A DNA stretch of 64,000 nt from Flavobacterium circumlabens (GTDB lineage Bacteria > Bacteroidota > Bacteroidia > Flavobacteriales > Flavobacteriaceae): contig NZ_SLWA01000012.1 in NCBI RefSeq assembly GCF_004345565.1, positions 96,688 to 160,687 of the forward strand, given 5' to 3'. The translations under genes were made by a program, and so were the position numbers. Under the pieces are notes generated by a model. That model saw only the letters and a program-made list of their open reading frames with translations. It searched no databases and was not told the origin of the DNA. Positions 1 through 9,055 of the stretch are shown one piece after another (position 1 is the first letter of the stretch; each line of letters opens with the position of its first letter).

Positions 1-632
1 TCGATTCTCTTGATATCTTTAATGGAACTTTTTGCCCAGGCCAGACGTTTTTCAAGGATTTCATCTTCAGACAACTGCCAGGCAATATCCGAATTACGCA
101 ATCTGTTGGTAAGGTTTTGAATGATGATGGCAGCTGAAACAGAAATATTCAGACTTTCTGTAAAACCGACCATTGGTATTTTCAGGAAACCATCCGCCTT
201 GTCCAGAATTTCCTGTGAAAGTCCGTCGCGTTCGGTACCGAAAAATAGGGCACTTGGTTTTGTAATGTCAAAATCTTCCAGTAAACAATCATTTTCATGA
301 GGTGTTGTGGCAATGATCTGATAACCCTGATTTTTTAAAGTCGAAAGGCAATTCGTAATCGAATCAAATTGATTGATATCTACCCATTTTTGGGCGCCCA
401 TTGCAATTTCCTTATCAATCCTTTTACCGTAACGCTGTTCGATAATATTCAATTCCTGAATTCCGAAAACTTCGCAGCTGCGCATCACGGCACTTGTATT
501 GTGCATCTGAAAAACATCTTCCACAGCAATCGTAAAATGTTTGGTACGGCTGGCGAGGACTTTTAGAAATTTTTCTTTTCGGTTATCTGTCAGTATATTT
601 TCAAGAAAGGCGAGGTAATCTAAATCAATCAT
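1..632 (-). CDS. trmH: TrmH/SpoU-type tRNA 2'-O-methyltransferase, C-terminus cut off by window edge
   Basis: The reading frame opens at the ATG at 632 (MIDLDYLAFLENIL) and runs off the left edge without a stop, so about 210 residues are visible. All three SPOUT motifs are present: NTSAVMRSCEVFGI (motif 1, conserved Asn and Arg), FFGTERDGLS (motif 2) and IPMVGFTESLNISVSAAI (motif 3, the knotted SAM-binding loop). This order and the GAQKWV segment match TrmH, which methylates the ribose of G18 in the tRNA D-loop. Other SpoU-family RNA methylases share these motifs, so the exact target is inferred. Only the last few residues should be missing. It is transcribed away from the sulfotransferase gene's 3' end in the same direction. 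Confidence 0.88.
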   Translation of the reverse strand, partial: MIDLDYLAFLENILTDNRKEKFLKVLASRTKHFTIAVEDVFQMHNTSAVMRSCEVFGIQELNIIEQRYGKRIDKEIAMGAQKWVDINQFDSITNCLSTLKNQGYQIIATTPHENDCLLEDFDITKPSALFFGTERDGLSQEILDKADGFLKIPMVGFTESLNISVSAAIIIQNLTNRLRNSDIAWQLSEDEILEKRLAWAKSSIKDIKRI

Positions 633-687
633 TTGGGTTGTATTTGCCGCAAAAATACTAAAAAAAGAATCGTTAATAAAGGAGTGT

Positions 688-1662
688 TCAATTTCTGTCG
701 GCCAACTGTCCTGATAATTTCTGTTCTAATTTTTCATATAAATGATTCACCCTGCTGAGATCCATTGCTAAATTTTCATTCATAAAAGAATCACCGCTAA
801 AGACGTTCGTTTCATTTTTAGAATGTTTCTTCAAACGCTCGTACATCTGGTCGATTTCTTCGATATAATAATCGTCATTTATCAGATCAATAACCTTTTC
901 GAGAATATCCCGCATTCCGTCTTTATAATTGTAAACCAGTACATTCTGATCTTTTTGTTGAAAATCAAAATAAGCCTGAAAATACTTTTCCAGAACCACT
1001 GCACTATATTGGTGAAAACCAATTTCTTCGATTTCCTTATTCGTAATTCCAAAAATTTTGGAAGGAAGTAAATTGGGAATCATATGCATTCCTTTGAGTT
1101 TGGAATGGGATTTTAATACTTCGGCGGGATTCCTGTACAAAAGGACAAAAGGCAATTCAGGAAAAATGGATCTTAATTCGCCTGCTTCAAAGATGTGCCA
1201 GGAATCTAATTTTACGATTAAATTCTTTTCATCGGGAAATCTTTTTTGTCCCAGTAAAGCGATTACGGCTTTTATTAAAACTCTTTTTTTATCCAGATCA
1301 AAAAGTTCACTTCTTACGATCGCATCAATAATTGGCGCTTCTGCAATCACTATATTTTGTGGGGAAACGGCCAAAGACTGCGCCAGCATAGTAGACCCAC
1401 AACGCGAGACATGAAATACAAATGCTTTTAATTCCGCAGAAACCAATTGGGCAGCCCAGTCAATAAGATTATCGGCGCTGCTTACCACTTTAAATCTTTT
1501 TAAATTGTCAGGATGGTCTGCGCATTTTACCAGCGTTTCCTCGAAAAAAGGGTCCAGATACCTTTTGTCACCCAAATAAATCCATTCAAAATAGACCTCT
1601 CCCTCTTTTTCAATTAACTTATTCGGAATCCAATGTAAAAGGGGGTGATCGCTATTTTCCAT
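688..1662 (-). CDS. sulfotransferase family protein
   Basis: A 324-residue soluble protein. FHVSRCGSTMLAQSL (about residues 83-97) is the 5'-phosphosulfate loop of PAPS-dependent sulfotransferases, and FVLLYRNPAEVLKSHSKL (about 173-190) is the 3'-phosphate-binding segment with its Arg and Ser. These enzymes move a sulfuryl group from PAPS onto a hydroxyl or amino acceptor; the acceptor cannot be read from sequence. The gene lies 25 bp after the APS kinase gene on the same strand, so the pair probably forms one operon in which the kinase supplies the donor. There is no signal peptide, so the enzyme should act in the cytoplasm. The ATG at 1662 is the only good start. Confidence 0.82.
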   Translation of the reverse strand: MENSDHPLLHWIPNKLIEKEGEVYFEWIYLGDKRYLDPFFEETLVKCADHPDNLKRFKVVSSADNLIDWAAQLVSAELKAFVFHVSRCGSTMLAQSLAVSPQNIVIAEAPIIDAIVRSELFDLDKKRVLIKAVIALLGQKRFPDEKNLIVKLDSWHIFEAGELRSIFPELPFVLLYRNPAEVLKSHSKLKGMHMIPNLLPSKIFGITNKEIEEIGFHQYSAVVLEKYFQAYFDFQQKDQNVLVYNYKDGMRDILEKVIDLINDDYYIEEIDQMYERLKKHSKNETNVFSGDSFMNENLAMDLSRVNHLYEKLEQKLSGQLADRN

Positions 1663-1687
1663 GTTTAAATTTATTTTTTTAAAATAC

Positions 1688-2224
1688 TTACTGAGCCATA
1701 TTGGTTATGTTATCCAGTATAAAAGAATACAGTTTGCCGGTTGAAACAGACTCTGCTTCTGAATCTGTTTTTAAGGTTAAATCAGCTTTTAAAGGAACTT
1801 CGTAAACATCGCTAATTCCGGTAAAATTGTTGATTTTATTGCTATCGTTATCCGGCAACAGTGCTTTTTTGTACAATCCTTTTGGATCTCTTTTAATCAG
1901 ATTGTCTATCGAGCAGTCCAGATAGACCGTTCGTACAAAATTATGCCGGCTGATTTCATTTCTTAAATCTTCATAGGGATTTATGACAGACATCAGAACA
2001 ATAACTTTGGACGCAATAAAATCCTGTCCTACACTAAAAAGACGTCTTACATTCTCGTACCGGTCATCTTTTGAAAAGCCCAGATCTTTACAGAGTGTTT
2101 TTCGGTATAGATCACCATCTACTATTTTTACTTTATGCCCTTCATTTACCAGCAAATGCTCTACATTTTTAGCCAATGTAGTCTTTCCGGAACCTGACAA
2201 ACCTGTAAATTGTATTAGTATCAT
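1688..2224 (-). CDS. cysC: adenylyl-sulfate (APS) kinase
   Basis: The 178-residue protein begins MILIQFTGLSGSGKTTLAKN, with the Walker A loop at residues 8-15. It carries the APS kinase signatures DGD (36-38) and LGFSKDDRYENVRR (48-61). The enzyme phosphorylates APS with ATP to make PAPS. No sulfate adenylyltransferase (cysD/cysN) or PAPS reductase is next to it; its only partner here is the sulfotransferase 25 bp downstream. That suggests PAPS is made for sulfation rather than for assimilation. The protein is slightly shorter than E. coli CysC (about 200). A bifunctional gene elsewhere could still supply the assimilatory pathway. Confidence 0.88.
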   Translation of the reverse strand: MILIQFTGLSGSGKTTLAKNVEHLLVNEGHKVKIVDGDLYRKTLCKDLGFSKDDRYENVRRLFSVGQDFIASKVIVLMSVINPYEDLRNEISRHNFVRTVYLDCSIDNLIKRDPKGLYKKALLPDNDSNKINNFTGISDVYEVPLKADLTLKTDSEAESVSTGKLYSFILDNITNMAQ

Positions 2225-2385
2225 TAACTTTTTTTATTAAAAAGCAAAGCAATAAAAATCAACGCCTTGCAAATTATTCATAGTAAAAATACTAAAAAAA
2301 CTACTTCAATACATTCATTTTTTATAAAATCAATGACTGTGTTCATTTGGAATTGATTATTTTTATTTTTCAGAATCAAATCAAA

Positions 2386-3075
2386 ATGAAAAAGAAATTA
2401 GTCGTTTTAACCGGTGCCGGAATTAGTGCTGAGAGCGGCATCAAAACCTTTCGCGACAGTGACGGTTTATGGGAAGGTCATGATGTAATGGAAGTCGCAA
2501 CTCCAGAAGGCTGGCACAAAAACCAGGAATTGGTATTGGATTTCTACAACAAAAGACGCCAACAGCTCAAAGAAGTACAGCCTAATTTAGGTCATCAGAT
2601 TTTAGCCGAATTAGAGCAGGATTTTGACGTATATATTATCACTCAGAATGTTGACGATTTGCACGAGCGCGCCGGAAGTACAAATGTATTGCACCTGCAT
2701 GGCGAACTGCTAAAAGTGAGAAGTACGCAAAACAGAGATCTGATTTTGGATTGGAAAGACGATTTGTTTACCGGAGATTTTGATGTGAACGGACATCAGC
2801 TACGCCCGCATATCGTTTGGTTTGGCGAAGAAGTACCTGCTCTCGAGGAAGCTATTAAAATGGTCGAAGAAGCAGATTATTTTGCTGTAATCGGAACATC
2901 GCTACAGGTTTATCCCGCTGCCGGACTGATATCTTATACGTATAGCACTACTCCTGTTTTTTATATTGATCCCAAGCCAATTGCAATTCCGAATCTTCAG
3001 AATAAAGTAGAAATCATTCCTAAAATTGCTTCTGAAGGAGTGGCGATTTTAAGAGACCGGTTAAAATCAATTTAA
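2386..3075 (+). CDS. cobB: SIR2-family NAD-dependent protein deacylase
   Basis: A 229-residue sirtuin. It shows the NAD motif GAGISAESGI, FRD, TQNVDDLHERAG, the catalytic His in LHLHGEL, and IGTSLQVYP. The Tyr and Arg in DFYNKRRQQL are the pair that marks class III (SIRT5-like) sirtuins, which prefer succinyl- or malonyl-lysine. The usual zinc-binding tetracysteine site is absent, and the protein has no cysteine at all. The start is placed at ATG 2386 (MKKKLVVLTGAG) because this matches the family N-terminus; an in-frame TTG at 2347 would add 13 unlikely residues. It lies divergent from cysC and about 80 bp before purB. Confidence 0.88.
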   Translation: MKKKLVVLTGAGISAESGIKTFRDSDGLWEGHDVMEVATPEGWHKNQELVLDFYNKRRQQLKEVQPNLGHQILAELEQDFDVYIITQNVDDLHERAGSTNVLHLHGELLKVRSTQNRDLILDWKDDLFTGDFDVNGHQLRPHIVWFGEEVPALEEAIKMVEEADYFAVIGTSLQVYPAAGLISYTYSTTPVFYIDPKPIAIPNLQNKVEIIPKIASEGVAILRDRLKSI

Positions 3076-3121
3076 AAGTACAATTGCCCGTTTTGATGAC
3101 TTCTAATCCCCAAATTCTGTT

Positions 3122-3129
3122 TATATTTG
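3122..3129 (+). promoter_or_regulatory. -7 box TATATTTG of the purB promoter
   Basis: TATATTTG fits the Bacteroidota -7 consensus TAnnTTTG and lies 25 bp before the purB start codon. The nearest upstream TTG is 26 bp away, longer than the usual 17-23, so the -33 element is uncertain. Confidence 0.5.
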
Positions 3130-3154
3130 CACCTTTCGAACAAACAACATAACA

Positions 3155-4501
3155 ATGACTACTTTAAACGAATTGAATGCTATTTCTCCAATTGACGGAA
3201 GATATAGAAATAAAACCCTTTCATTAGCGCCTTTTTTCTCTGAAGAAGCCTTAATCAAATACCGTGTATTGGTTGAAATTGAATACTTTATTGCCTTGTG
3301 CGAAGTACCATTACCACAACTAAAAGACGTAAACTCCAATTTATTTGACAGTTTACGTAACATCTATAAAAACTTTTCTACCGAAGATGCGCTTTGGATC
3401 AAAGAAACGGAGAAAGTGACCAATCACGATGTAAAAGCAGTAGAGTATTTTATTAAAGATGCTTTTGAAAAACTGGGTTTATCTCAATACAAAGAGTTCA
3501 TTCACTTCGGATTAACCTCTCAGGATATTAACAATACTGCAATTCCGCTTTCTACAAAAGAAGCTTTTGAGCAGGTTTATATGCCGTCCCTGATTTCTTT
3601 AATTTCAAAATTAAAAGAATTAAGCGTAGAATGGGCAGCCATTCCGATGTTGGCACGTACACACGGACAACCGGCTTCTCCTACCCGTTTAGGAAAAGAA
3701 ATTCTGGTTTTCGTGGAGCGTTTAGAAGAGCAACTGCGGTTGTTGTTCAATGTTCCGTTTGCTGCTAAATTTGGAGGAGCAACAGGAAATTACAATGCAC
3801 ATCATGTAGCCTATCCGCAAATCGACTGGAAACAGTTTGGAAGCAAATTTGTTGAAACGGGTCTTGGTTTACACCATTCTTTTCCGACAACACAAATTGA
3901 GCACTACGATCATTTTGCAGCATTTTTCGATGCTTTAAAAAGAATCAACACTATTATTATCGACTTAGACCGCGATATCTGGACCTATGTTTCGATGGAT
4001 TATTTCAAACAAAAAATCAAGGAAGGCGAAATTGGATCATCTGCCATGCCACATAAAGTAAATCCGATTGATTTTGAAAACTCTGAAGGAAACCTGGGAA
4101 TGGCAAATGCTATTTTTGAACATTTATCGGCTAAATTACCCATCTCAAGATTACAGCGTGATTTGACCGACAGTACTGTTTTACGTAATATTGGCGTTCC
4201 GATCGGTCACACTATTATTGCTTTTGAAGCTTCCCTGAAAGGTCTGAACAAATTACTTCTGAACGAAGCTAAATTTGCTGAAGATTTAGAAAAAAACTGG
4301 GCCGTTGTGGCTGAGGCAATTCAGACCATTTTACGTCGTGAAGCATATCCGAATCCATATGAAGCTTTGAAAGGTCTGACCCGAACAAACGAAGCAATTG
4401 ACAAAAAAGCAATTCATAATTTTATTGCGACTTTAGAAGTTTCTGATGCTGTAAGAGCCGAATTAATGGCAATAACACCTGCAAATTATGTCGGAATCTA
4501 A
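3155..4501 (+). CDS. purB: adenylosuccinate lyase
   Basis: A 448-residue member of the fumarase/aspartase superfamily. It contains the signature GEIGSSAMPHKVNPIDFEN, whose flexible loop carries the catalytic Ser, and the TSQDINNTA and ARTHGQPASPTRLG motifs that bind substrate. The enzyme cleaves fumarate from SAICAR and from adenylosuccinate, two steps of purine synthesis. Length and motif order are those of the E. coli-type PurB. The ATG at 3155 follows a -7 box and is the natural start. The gene appears to be a single transcription unit, closed by a strong terminator just after the stop codon. Confidence 0.97.
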   Translation: MTTLNELNAISPIDGRYRNKTLSLAPFFSEEALIKYRVLVEIEYFIALCEVPLPQLKDVNSNLFDSLRNIYKNFSTEDALWIKETEKVTNHDVKAVEYFIKDAFEKLGLSQYKEFIHFGLTSQDINNTAIPLSTKEAFEQVYMPSLISLISKLKELSVEWAAIPMLARTHGQPASPTRLGKEILVFVERLEEQLRLLFNVPFAAKFGGATGNYNAHHVAYPQIDWKQFGSKFVETGLGLHHSFPTTQIEHYDHFAAFFDALKRINTIIIDLDRDIWTYVSMDYFKQKIKEGEIGSSAMPHKVNPIDFENSEGNLGMANAIFEHLSAKLPISRLQRDLTDSTVLRNIGVPIGHTIIAFEASLKGLNKLLLNEAKFAEDLEKNWAVVAEAIQTILRREAYPNPYEALKGLTRTNEAIDKKAIHNFIATLEVSDAVRAELMAITPANYVGI

Positions 4502-4523
4502 ATAAAACACAAAATATTCTCTC

Positions 4524-4557
4524 AAAAAAAGCTATCTTTAACGATAGCTTTTTTTAT
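4524..4557 (+). terminator. rho-independent terminator after purB
   Basis: The stem GCTATC / GATAGC is flanked by a run of A on the left and a run of T on the right, with a short TTTAAC loop. It begins 23 bp after the purB stop codon. Confidence 0.85.
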
Positions 4558-4737
4558 TAAATCCAATTGGAAGTTAGTCCAGACTAAAATAAAAAGCCTT
4601 TTATAAAAAAAACTATATTTTTTTGGCTGTTACAGAGCGACCATTGGAAGCTTCTCTAACGGAATTGAAAAATAAGGTATTTTAAGTAAAAGCTTGGAAT
4701 GGAACTGGATTAAGCTTCTGGAAAAATCCTTTCTTAT

Positions 4738-6972
4738 ATGATTACCTTAAACGCCGCAGCCGCAACTACCCACCATTTACAACCCTTAATTAGCGACCTC
4801 GGATTAATTCTGATTACCGCCGGAATTGCTGTACTATTATTTAAAAAAATGAAACAGCCTCTTGTTTTAGGCTATCTAATTGCAGGATTTCTGGCTGGAA
4901 ACCATTTTGATTTTTTTCCTTCGATTACAGAAATGAAGAGCGTTGAAGTCTGGGCCGAGATTGGAGTAATTATTCTCCTCTTTAGCCTTGGACTCGAATT
5001 TAGTTTTAAAAAATTAATGAAAGTCGGCGGAACAGCCTCTATAACTGCCATCACACAGATTATCACGATGGTTATTCTCGGCTATCTCGCCGGACAATGG
5101 ATGGGCTGGTCGCAGATGGACTGTATTTTTCTGGGTGTTATTTTATCTATTTCTTCCACTACAATCATTTTAAAAACCTTTGATGAACTTGGCGTAAAAG
5201 CGCAGAAATTTGCCGGAATTGTTATCGGATCCTTAATAGTGCAGGACATTGTCGCTATTTTAATGATGGTTTTACTTTCTACAATTGCTGTAAGTCAGCA
5301 ATTTTCGGGCAGTGAATTAATGATGTCGGTTCTAAAGTTGATTTTCTTTTTAACGGCCTGGTTTGTGGGCGGTATCTTTTTTATTCCGACGCTTCTTAAA
5401 AAAGCCAAACATTTACTGACAGATGAAATGCTGCTTATTATTTCGCTTGCCCTATGTTTAATGATGGTAAGTTTCGCATCTAATGTTGGTTTTTCTCCCG
5501 CTTTGGGTGCTTTTATAATGGGATCCATTATCGCCGCAACTACTCAGGCTGAACATATAGAACACTTAATAAAACCTGTTAAGGATTTATTTGGGGCTAT
5601 TTTTTTTGTATCGGTCGGAATGTTAATAGACCCAAAAATGCTTTATGAACATGCCCTTCCGGTAGCTATTTTAACGCTGATAACAATTGTGGGGCAATCT
5701 GTAAGTTCTACCATTGGAGCTTTATTGGCCGGACAACCTTTAAAACAGTCGGTACAAACCGGAATGAGTTTGTCTCAGATTGGTGAGTTCTCATTTATTA
5801 TCGCCACACTCGGAATGACCTTAAATGTTACCAGTTCGTTTTTATATCCGGTAGTGGTCGCGGTTTCTGCCGTTACTACTTTTACCACTCCGTTTATGGT
5901 AAAATATGCAGTTCCTTTTTCAGAAATTCTGGAGCGAAAACTTCCGAAAAAATGGGTTAAAAATATCAACCGCTACAGTGTAAATGCTCAGGCTATAAAA
6001 TCAGTCAGCACCTGGCAAAAAGTCCTGAATGCTTATATTCTTCAGATTGTTTTACATACTATTATTATCGTGGCAGTTATTTTATTGTCTTCAAAATTCA
6101 TAGCGCCACTGGTTATTGATACCCGATTCGGAAACACTTTGGCCGCACTTATTACTCTGGTAGTGATTGCGCCGTTTTTATGGGCGCTCTCGCTGCGACG
6201 TATAGCAGAAGAAGAAGTTGACGAATTGTGGGCAGAACGAAAATACAGAGGCGCACTCTTGATGCTGATTCTAATCAGAATGAGTCTTGGTCTGTTCTTT
6301 GTTGGATTTTTACTGAATATTTTCTTCTCCCCTTTAATTGCATTGATCGCTTTGGTTATTGCCATAGGAGTTTATCAGATATTCCCTAAAAAACTGAACG
6401 AACAATATCATAAAATAGAAAATCACTTTTTGAAAAACCTGAACGATCGTGAAAACAAAAAAATTGACAGAAGATATGCTAACTTAATGCCCTGGGACGG
6501 ACACATGTCATTTTTTGATATTGGGAAAGAATCAAATCTGGCAGGTAAAACCCTGGAAGAATTAAGAATCAGGGAGCAATTAGGCATCAACATTGCCTAT
6601 ATAAAACGTGGAGAAGTTACGATACCTATTCCCACTAAAAACGAACGTCTGTTCCCCGGCGATAAAATTTGTGTTATTGGCACTGATGCCCAGGTGACTG
6701 AATTTACAAAGTTTCTAAATCAACATGAAATGGAGGCTCCCGAAAAAGCAGAAGAAAGTAATATCGTATTGCGTCAGCTGGAAGTTTCGCAGGAAGAATT
6801 CATCCAAAAATCTATTGGACAGTTCAGATCTAAAACAAACGGAATGGTTGTTGGAATCGAGCGAAACGGAAACAGGATATTAAATCCGGAATCCAGTTTG
6901 GTCTTAGAGAAAAACGACATCCTTTGGGTTGTTGGAGATAAAAAAAGAATGTCTGATTTATTAAGGTTCTAA
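4738..6972 (+). CDS. CPA2-family cation/proton antiporter with two C-terminal RCK_C domains
   Basis: A 744-residue integral membrane protein. Residues about 15-410 form a Na+/H+ exchanger domain with 12 or more membrane segments, including the family-typical stretches LGYLIAGFLAG, IGVIILLFSLGLEFS and SLSQIGEFSFIIATLG. A second hydrophobic block follows at about 430-550. The C-terminus has two RCK_C (TrkA-C) domains, about 590-665 (ESNLAGKTLEELRIREQLG) and 675-744, with no nucleotide-binding RCK_N domain. Relatives export K+ or Na+ in exchange for protons and are gated by ligands on the RCK part. The ion is not predictable here. It stands alone and is convergent with the peroxiredoxin gene. 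Confidence 0.85.
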   Translation: MITLNAAAATTHHLQPLISDLGLILITAGIAVLLFKKMKQPLVLGYLIAGFLAGNHFDFFPSITEMKSVEVWAEIGVIILLFSLGLEFSFKKLMKVGGTASITAITQIITMVILGYLAGQWMGWSQMDCIFLGVILSISSTTIILKTFDELGVKAQKFAGIVIGSLIVQDIVAILMMVLLSTIAVSQQFSGSELMMSVLKLIFFLTAWFVGGIFFIPTLLKKAKHLLTDEMLLIISLALCLMMVSFASNVGFSPALGAFIMGSIIAATTQAEHIEHLIKPVKDLFGAIFFVSVGMLIDPKMLYEHALPVAILTLITIVGQSVSSTIGALLAGQPLKQSVQTGMSLSQIGEFSFIIATLGMTLNVTSSFLYPVVVAVSAVTTFTTPFMVKYAVPFSEILERKLPKKWVKNINRYSVNAQAIKSVSTWQKVLNAYILQIVLHTIIIVAVILLSSKFIAPLVIDTRFGNTLAALITLVVIAPFLWALSLRRIAEEEVDELWAERKYRGALLMLILIRMSLGLFFVGFLLNIFFSPLIALIALVIAIGVYQIFPKKLNEQYHKIENHFLKNLNDRENKKIDRRYANLMPWDGHMSFFDIGKESNLAGKTLEELRIREQLGINIAYIKRGEVTIPIPTKNERLFPGDKICVIGTDAQVTEFTKFLNQHEMEAPEKAEESNIVLRQLEVSQEEFIQKSIGQFRSKTNGMVVGIERNGNRILNPESSLVLEKNDILWVVGDKKRMSDLLRF

Positions 6973-7088
6973 GGTGCTGAGGAACTAAGAAACTAAGGCT
7001 TTTTAAATAATTACTAATAAAAAATAAGGTTCTAAGTTTTTAAGTAGAAAAACTTAGAACCTTAGTAACTCAGCACCTCAGCACCTTA
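6964..7088. repeat. reiterated-word inverted repeat between convergent genes (word AAGGTTCTAAG)
   Basis: A perfect 17-bp inverted repeat (7025-7041 and 7048-7064, left arm TAAGGTTCTAAGTTTTT) has a 6-bp loop. Outside it lie variant copies of the same word on each side (GGTGCTGAGG at 6973-6982 against CTCAGCACC near 7070 and 7078). The outer left copies overlap the antiporter stop codon. Sitting between two convergent genes, it probably acts as a bidirectional terminator. Confidence 0.75.
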
Positions 7089-7724
7089 TTTATTAGGTTG
7101 CGGAGTCATACGCAGATAAGGTTTTATTGCTGTATGTCCTTTTGGGAATTTTGCGGGAATATCACTATCGGGAACTGCAGGTGTAATAACCACATCTTCT
7201 CCGTCTTTCCAGTTTGCAGGAGTTGCTACGCTGTAATTGGCTGTTAATTGCAAACTATCAATAACACGAAGCAATTCATCAAAATTTCTTCCTGTTGAAG
7301 CCGGATAAGTCAGCGTCAGTTTAATTTTTTTATCAGCTCCGATAACAAAAACAGAACGCACTGTAAATTTCTCGCTTGCGTTTGGATGTAACATATCGTA
7401 TAAAGTCGCAATTTTTTTATCCTCGTCAGCAATTATCGGAAAATTAACCGTTGTATTTTGAGTTTCATTAATGTCTTTGATCCACTCTTTATGAGACTCC
7501 AAACCATCAACGCTCAACGCGATTACCTTTGTATTTCTTTTTGTAAATTCGGGAACATAATTGGCAACTGTCCCTAATTCAGTTGTACAAACAGGAGTAA
7601 AATCTGCAGGATGTGAAAATAAAACGCCCCACGAATCGCCTAACCATTCATGAAAATGGATTGTTCCTTCTGTTGTTTCGGCCTGAAAATCCGGAGCTAT
7701 ATCGCCTAATCTTAATGTTGACAT
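7086..7724 (-). CDS. 1-Cys peroxiredoxin (Prx6 type)
   Basis: A 212-residue thiol peroxidase. The peroxidatic site is PADFTPVCTTE with Cys46, and this is the only cysteine in the protein, which makes it a 1-Cys enzyme. The length and the extended C-terminal half (KFPKGHTAIKPYLRMTPQ) fit the Prx6 subfamily rather than AhpC (about 187 residues). It reduces hydrogen peroxide and organic peroxides in the cytoplasm; with no resolving Cys it needs an external thiol. The gene lies alone, its stop codon touching the inverted repeat shared with the antiporter. Confidence 0.93.
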   Translation of the reverse strand: MSTLRLGDIAPDFQAETTEGTIHFHEWLGDSWGVLFSHPADFTPVCTTELGTVANYVPEFTKRNTKVIALSVDGLESHKEWIKDINETQNTTVNFPIIADEDKKIATLYDMLHPNASEKFTVRSVFVIGADKKIKLTLTYPASTGRNFDELLRVIDSLQLTANYSVATPANWKDGEDVVITPAVPDSDIPAKFPKGHTAIKPYLRMTPQPNK

Positions 7725-7811
7725 AATTTAAAGTTTTTAGTTCCTCTAAAATTACTTAAAAAAAATAATTAAAAAAACTAAACTCTACTTTTTCTATCAA
7801 TATTAAGATAA

Positions 7812-9035
7812 TTAACTTTTTTTCTTCTGTTGAATATTAGGTAAAAAATAGGCAAGGACACCTATTAAAGGTAAGTACGAACTAATGGTATACACATATT
7901 CGATACTGGTTTTATCAGCGATATAGCCTAAAATAGCAGAACCCAAACCGCCCATTCCGAAGGCAAAGCCAAAAAACAAACCTGAAATCATTCCGACTTT
8001 TCCGGGTTTTAATTCCTGTGCATACACCAAAATAGCCGAGAATGCAGAAGCAATCACAATTCCGATAATAATGGCCAGAACGCCTGTCCAGAATAAATTG
8101 GCGTAAGGCAGAAGCAGCGTAAAGGGTGCAGCTCCTAATATAGAAAACCAAATGATATATTTTCTTCCAAAATGATCTCCCAACGGACCTCCGATTAAAG
8201 TTCCTGCCGCTACAGAAGCTAAGAAAATAAATAAGTAATATTGTGATTCCTGAATTCCCAAAGAGAATTTACTCATTAAATAAAAAGTAAAATAACTGGA
8301 CATACTGGCCATATAAAAGAACTTCGAAAAGATCAGCAGCAACAAGACAATAATCGAAATCGTAATTTTTCTATTCGATAAGCCAACCGTTTCTTCTTCT
8401 AAAGATGTTTTTTTGGCAGCTCTTAAACTCATATGGTTTTCGTACCAGACAGCGATTCTTGACAAAATGCCAATTCCGATAATGCCTGCAATTACAAAAC
8501 AGATTACATATGATTGTCCATGTGGCGCCACGACTACGGCTACCAATAAAGGTCCGACTGCACTACCGGCATTTCCGCCTAACTGAAAGATAGACTGTGC
8601 CAGACCACGTTTTCCGCCTGACCCCAAAAAGGCAACCCTGGAAGCTTCAGGATGAAAAATAGAAGAACCAATTCCGACTAAAGCCACTGAAACCAATATC
8701 ATTACAAACGAAGTTGAAATCGATAATAACCCTAATCCTAAAATGGTAAAAAGCATCGCTGCTACCAAGGAATACGGTTTTGGTTTTTTATCAGTATAAA
8801 ATCCAACAAAAGGCTGCAATAAAGAGGCTGTCAGCTGGAAAACAAACGTTATCAATCCGATTTGGGTAAAACTCAGGTTGAAATTTTCTTTCAGAATCGG
8901 ATATGTTGATGGAATTACGGATTGCATTAAATCATTTAGCAAATGGGCAAATGCAATTGAAAATAATACCGAATAAACTGTTTTTTGGGCTAAAGCACTG
9001 CTGTCAATTGCAGTAGTCTGGGTAGATGAATTCAT
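7812..9035 (-). CDS. MFS transporter of the fosmidomycin-resistance (Fsr) type
   Basis: A 407-residue protein with about 12 hydrophobic segments. The N-terminus resembles Fsr: AHLLNDLMQSVIPSTYPILKENFNLSFTQIG, then GFYTDKKPKPYSL (the MFS loop 2-3 motif) and GIGSSIFHPEASRVAF, which is characteristic of this family. Members export small drugs; the natural substrate is unknown. It is the first of two minus-strand transporter genes: the AEC gene ends 20 bp upstream of its start codon, so the two may be co-transcribed. Confidence 0.83.
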   Translation of the reverse strand: MNSSTQTTAIDSSALAQKTVYSVLFSIAFAHLLNDLMQSVIPSTYPILKENFNLSFTQIGLITFVFQLTASLLQPFVGFYTDKKPKPYSLVAAMLFTILGLGLLSISTSFVMILVSVALVGIGSSIFHPEASRVAFLGSGGKRGLAQSIFQLGGNAGSAVGPLLVAVVVAPHGQSYVICFVIAGIIGIGILSRIAVWYENHMSLRAAKKTSLEEETVGLSNRKITISIIVLLLLIFSKFFYMASMSSYFTFYLMSKFSLGIQESQYYLFIFLASVAAGTLIGGPLGDHFGRKYIIWFSILGAAPFTLLLPYANLFWTGVLAIIIGIVIASAFSAILVYAQELKPGKVGMISGLFFGFAFGMGGLGSAILGYIADKTSIEYVYTISSYLPLIGVLAYFLPNIQQKKKS

Positions 9036-9055
9036 AATGTGATACGCAAAAAAAA

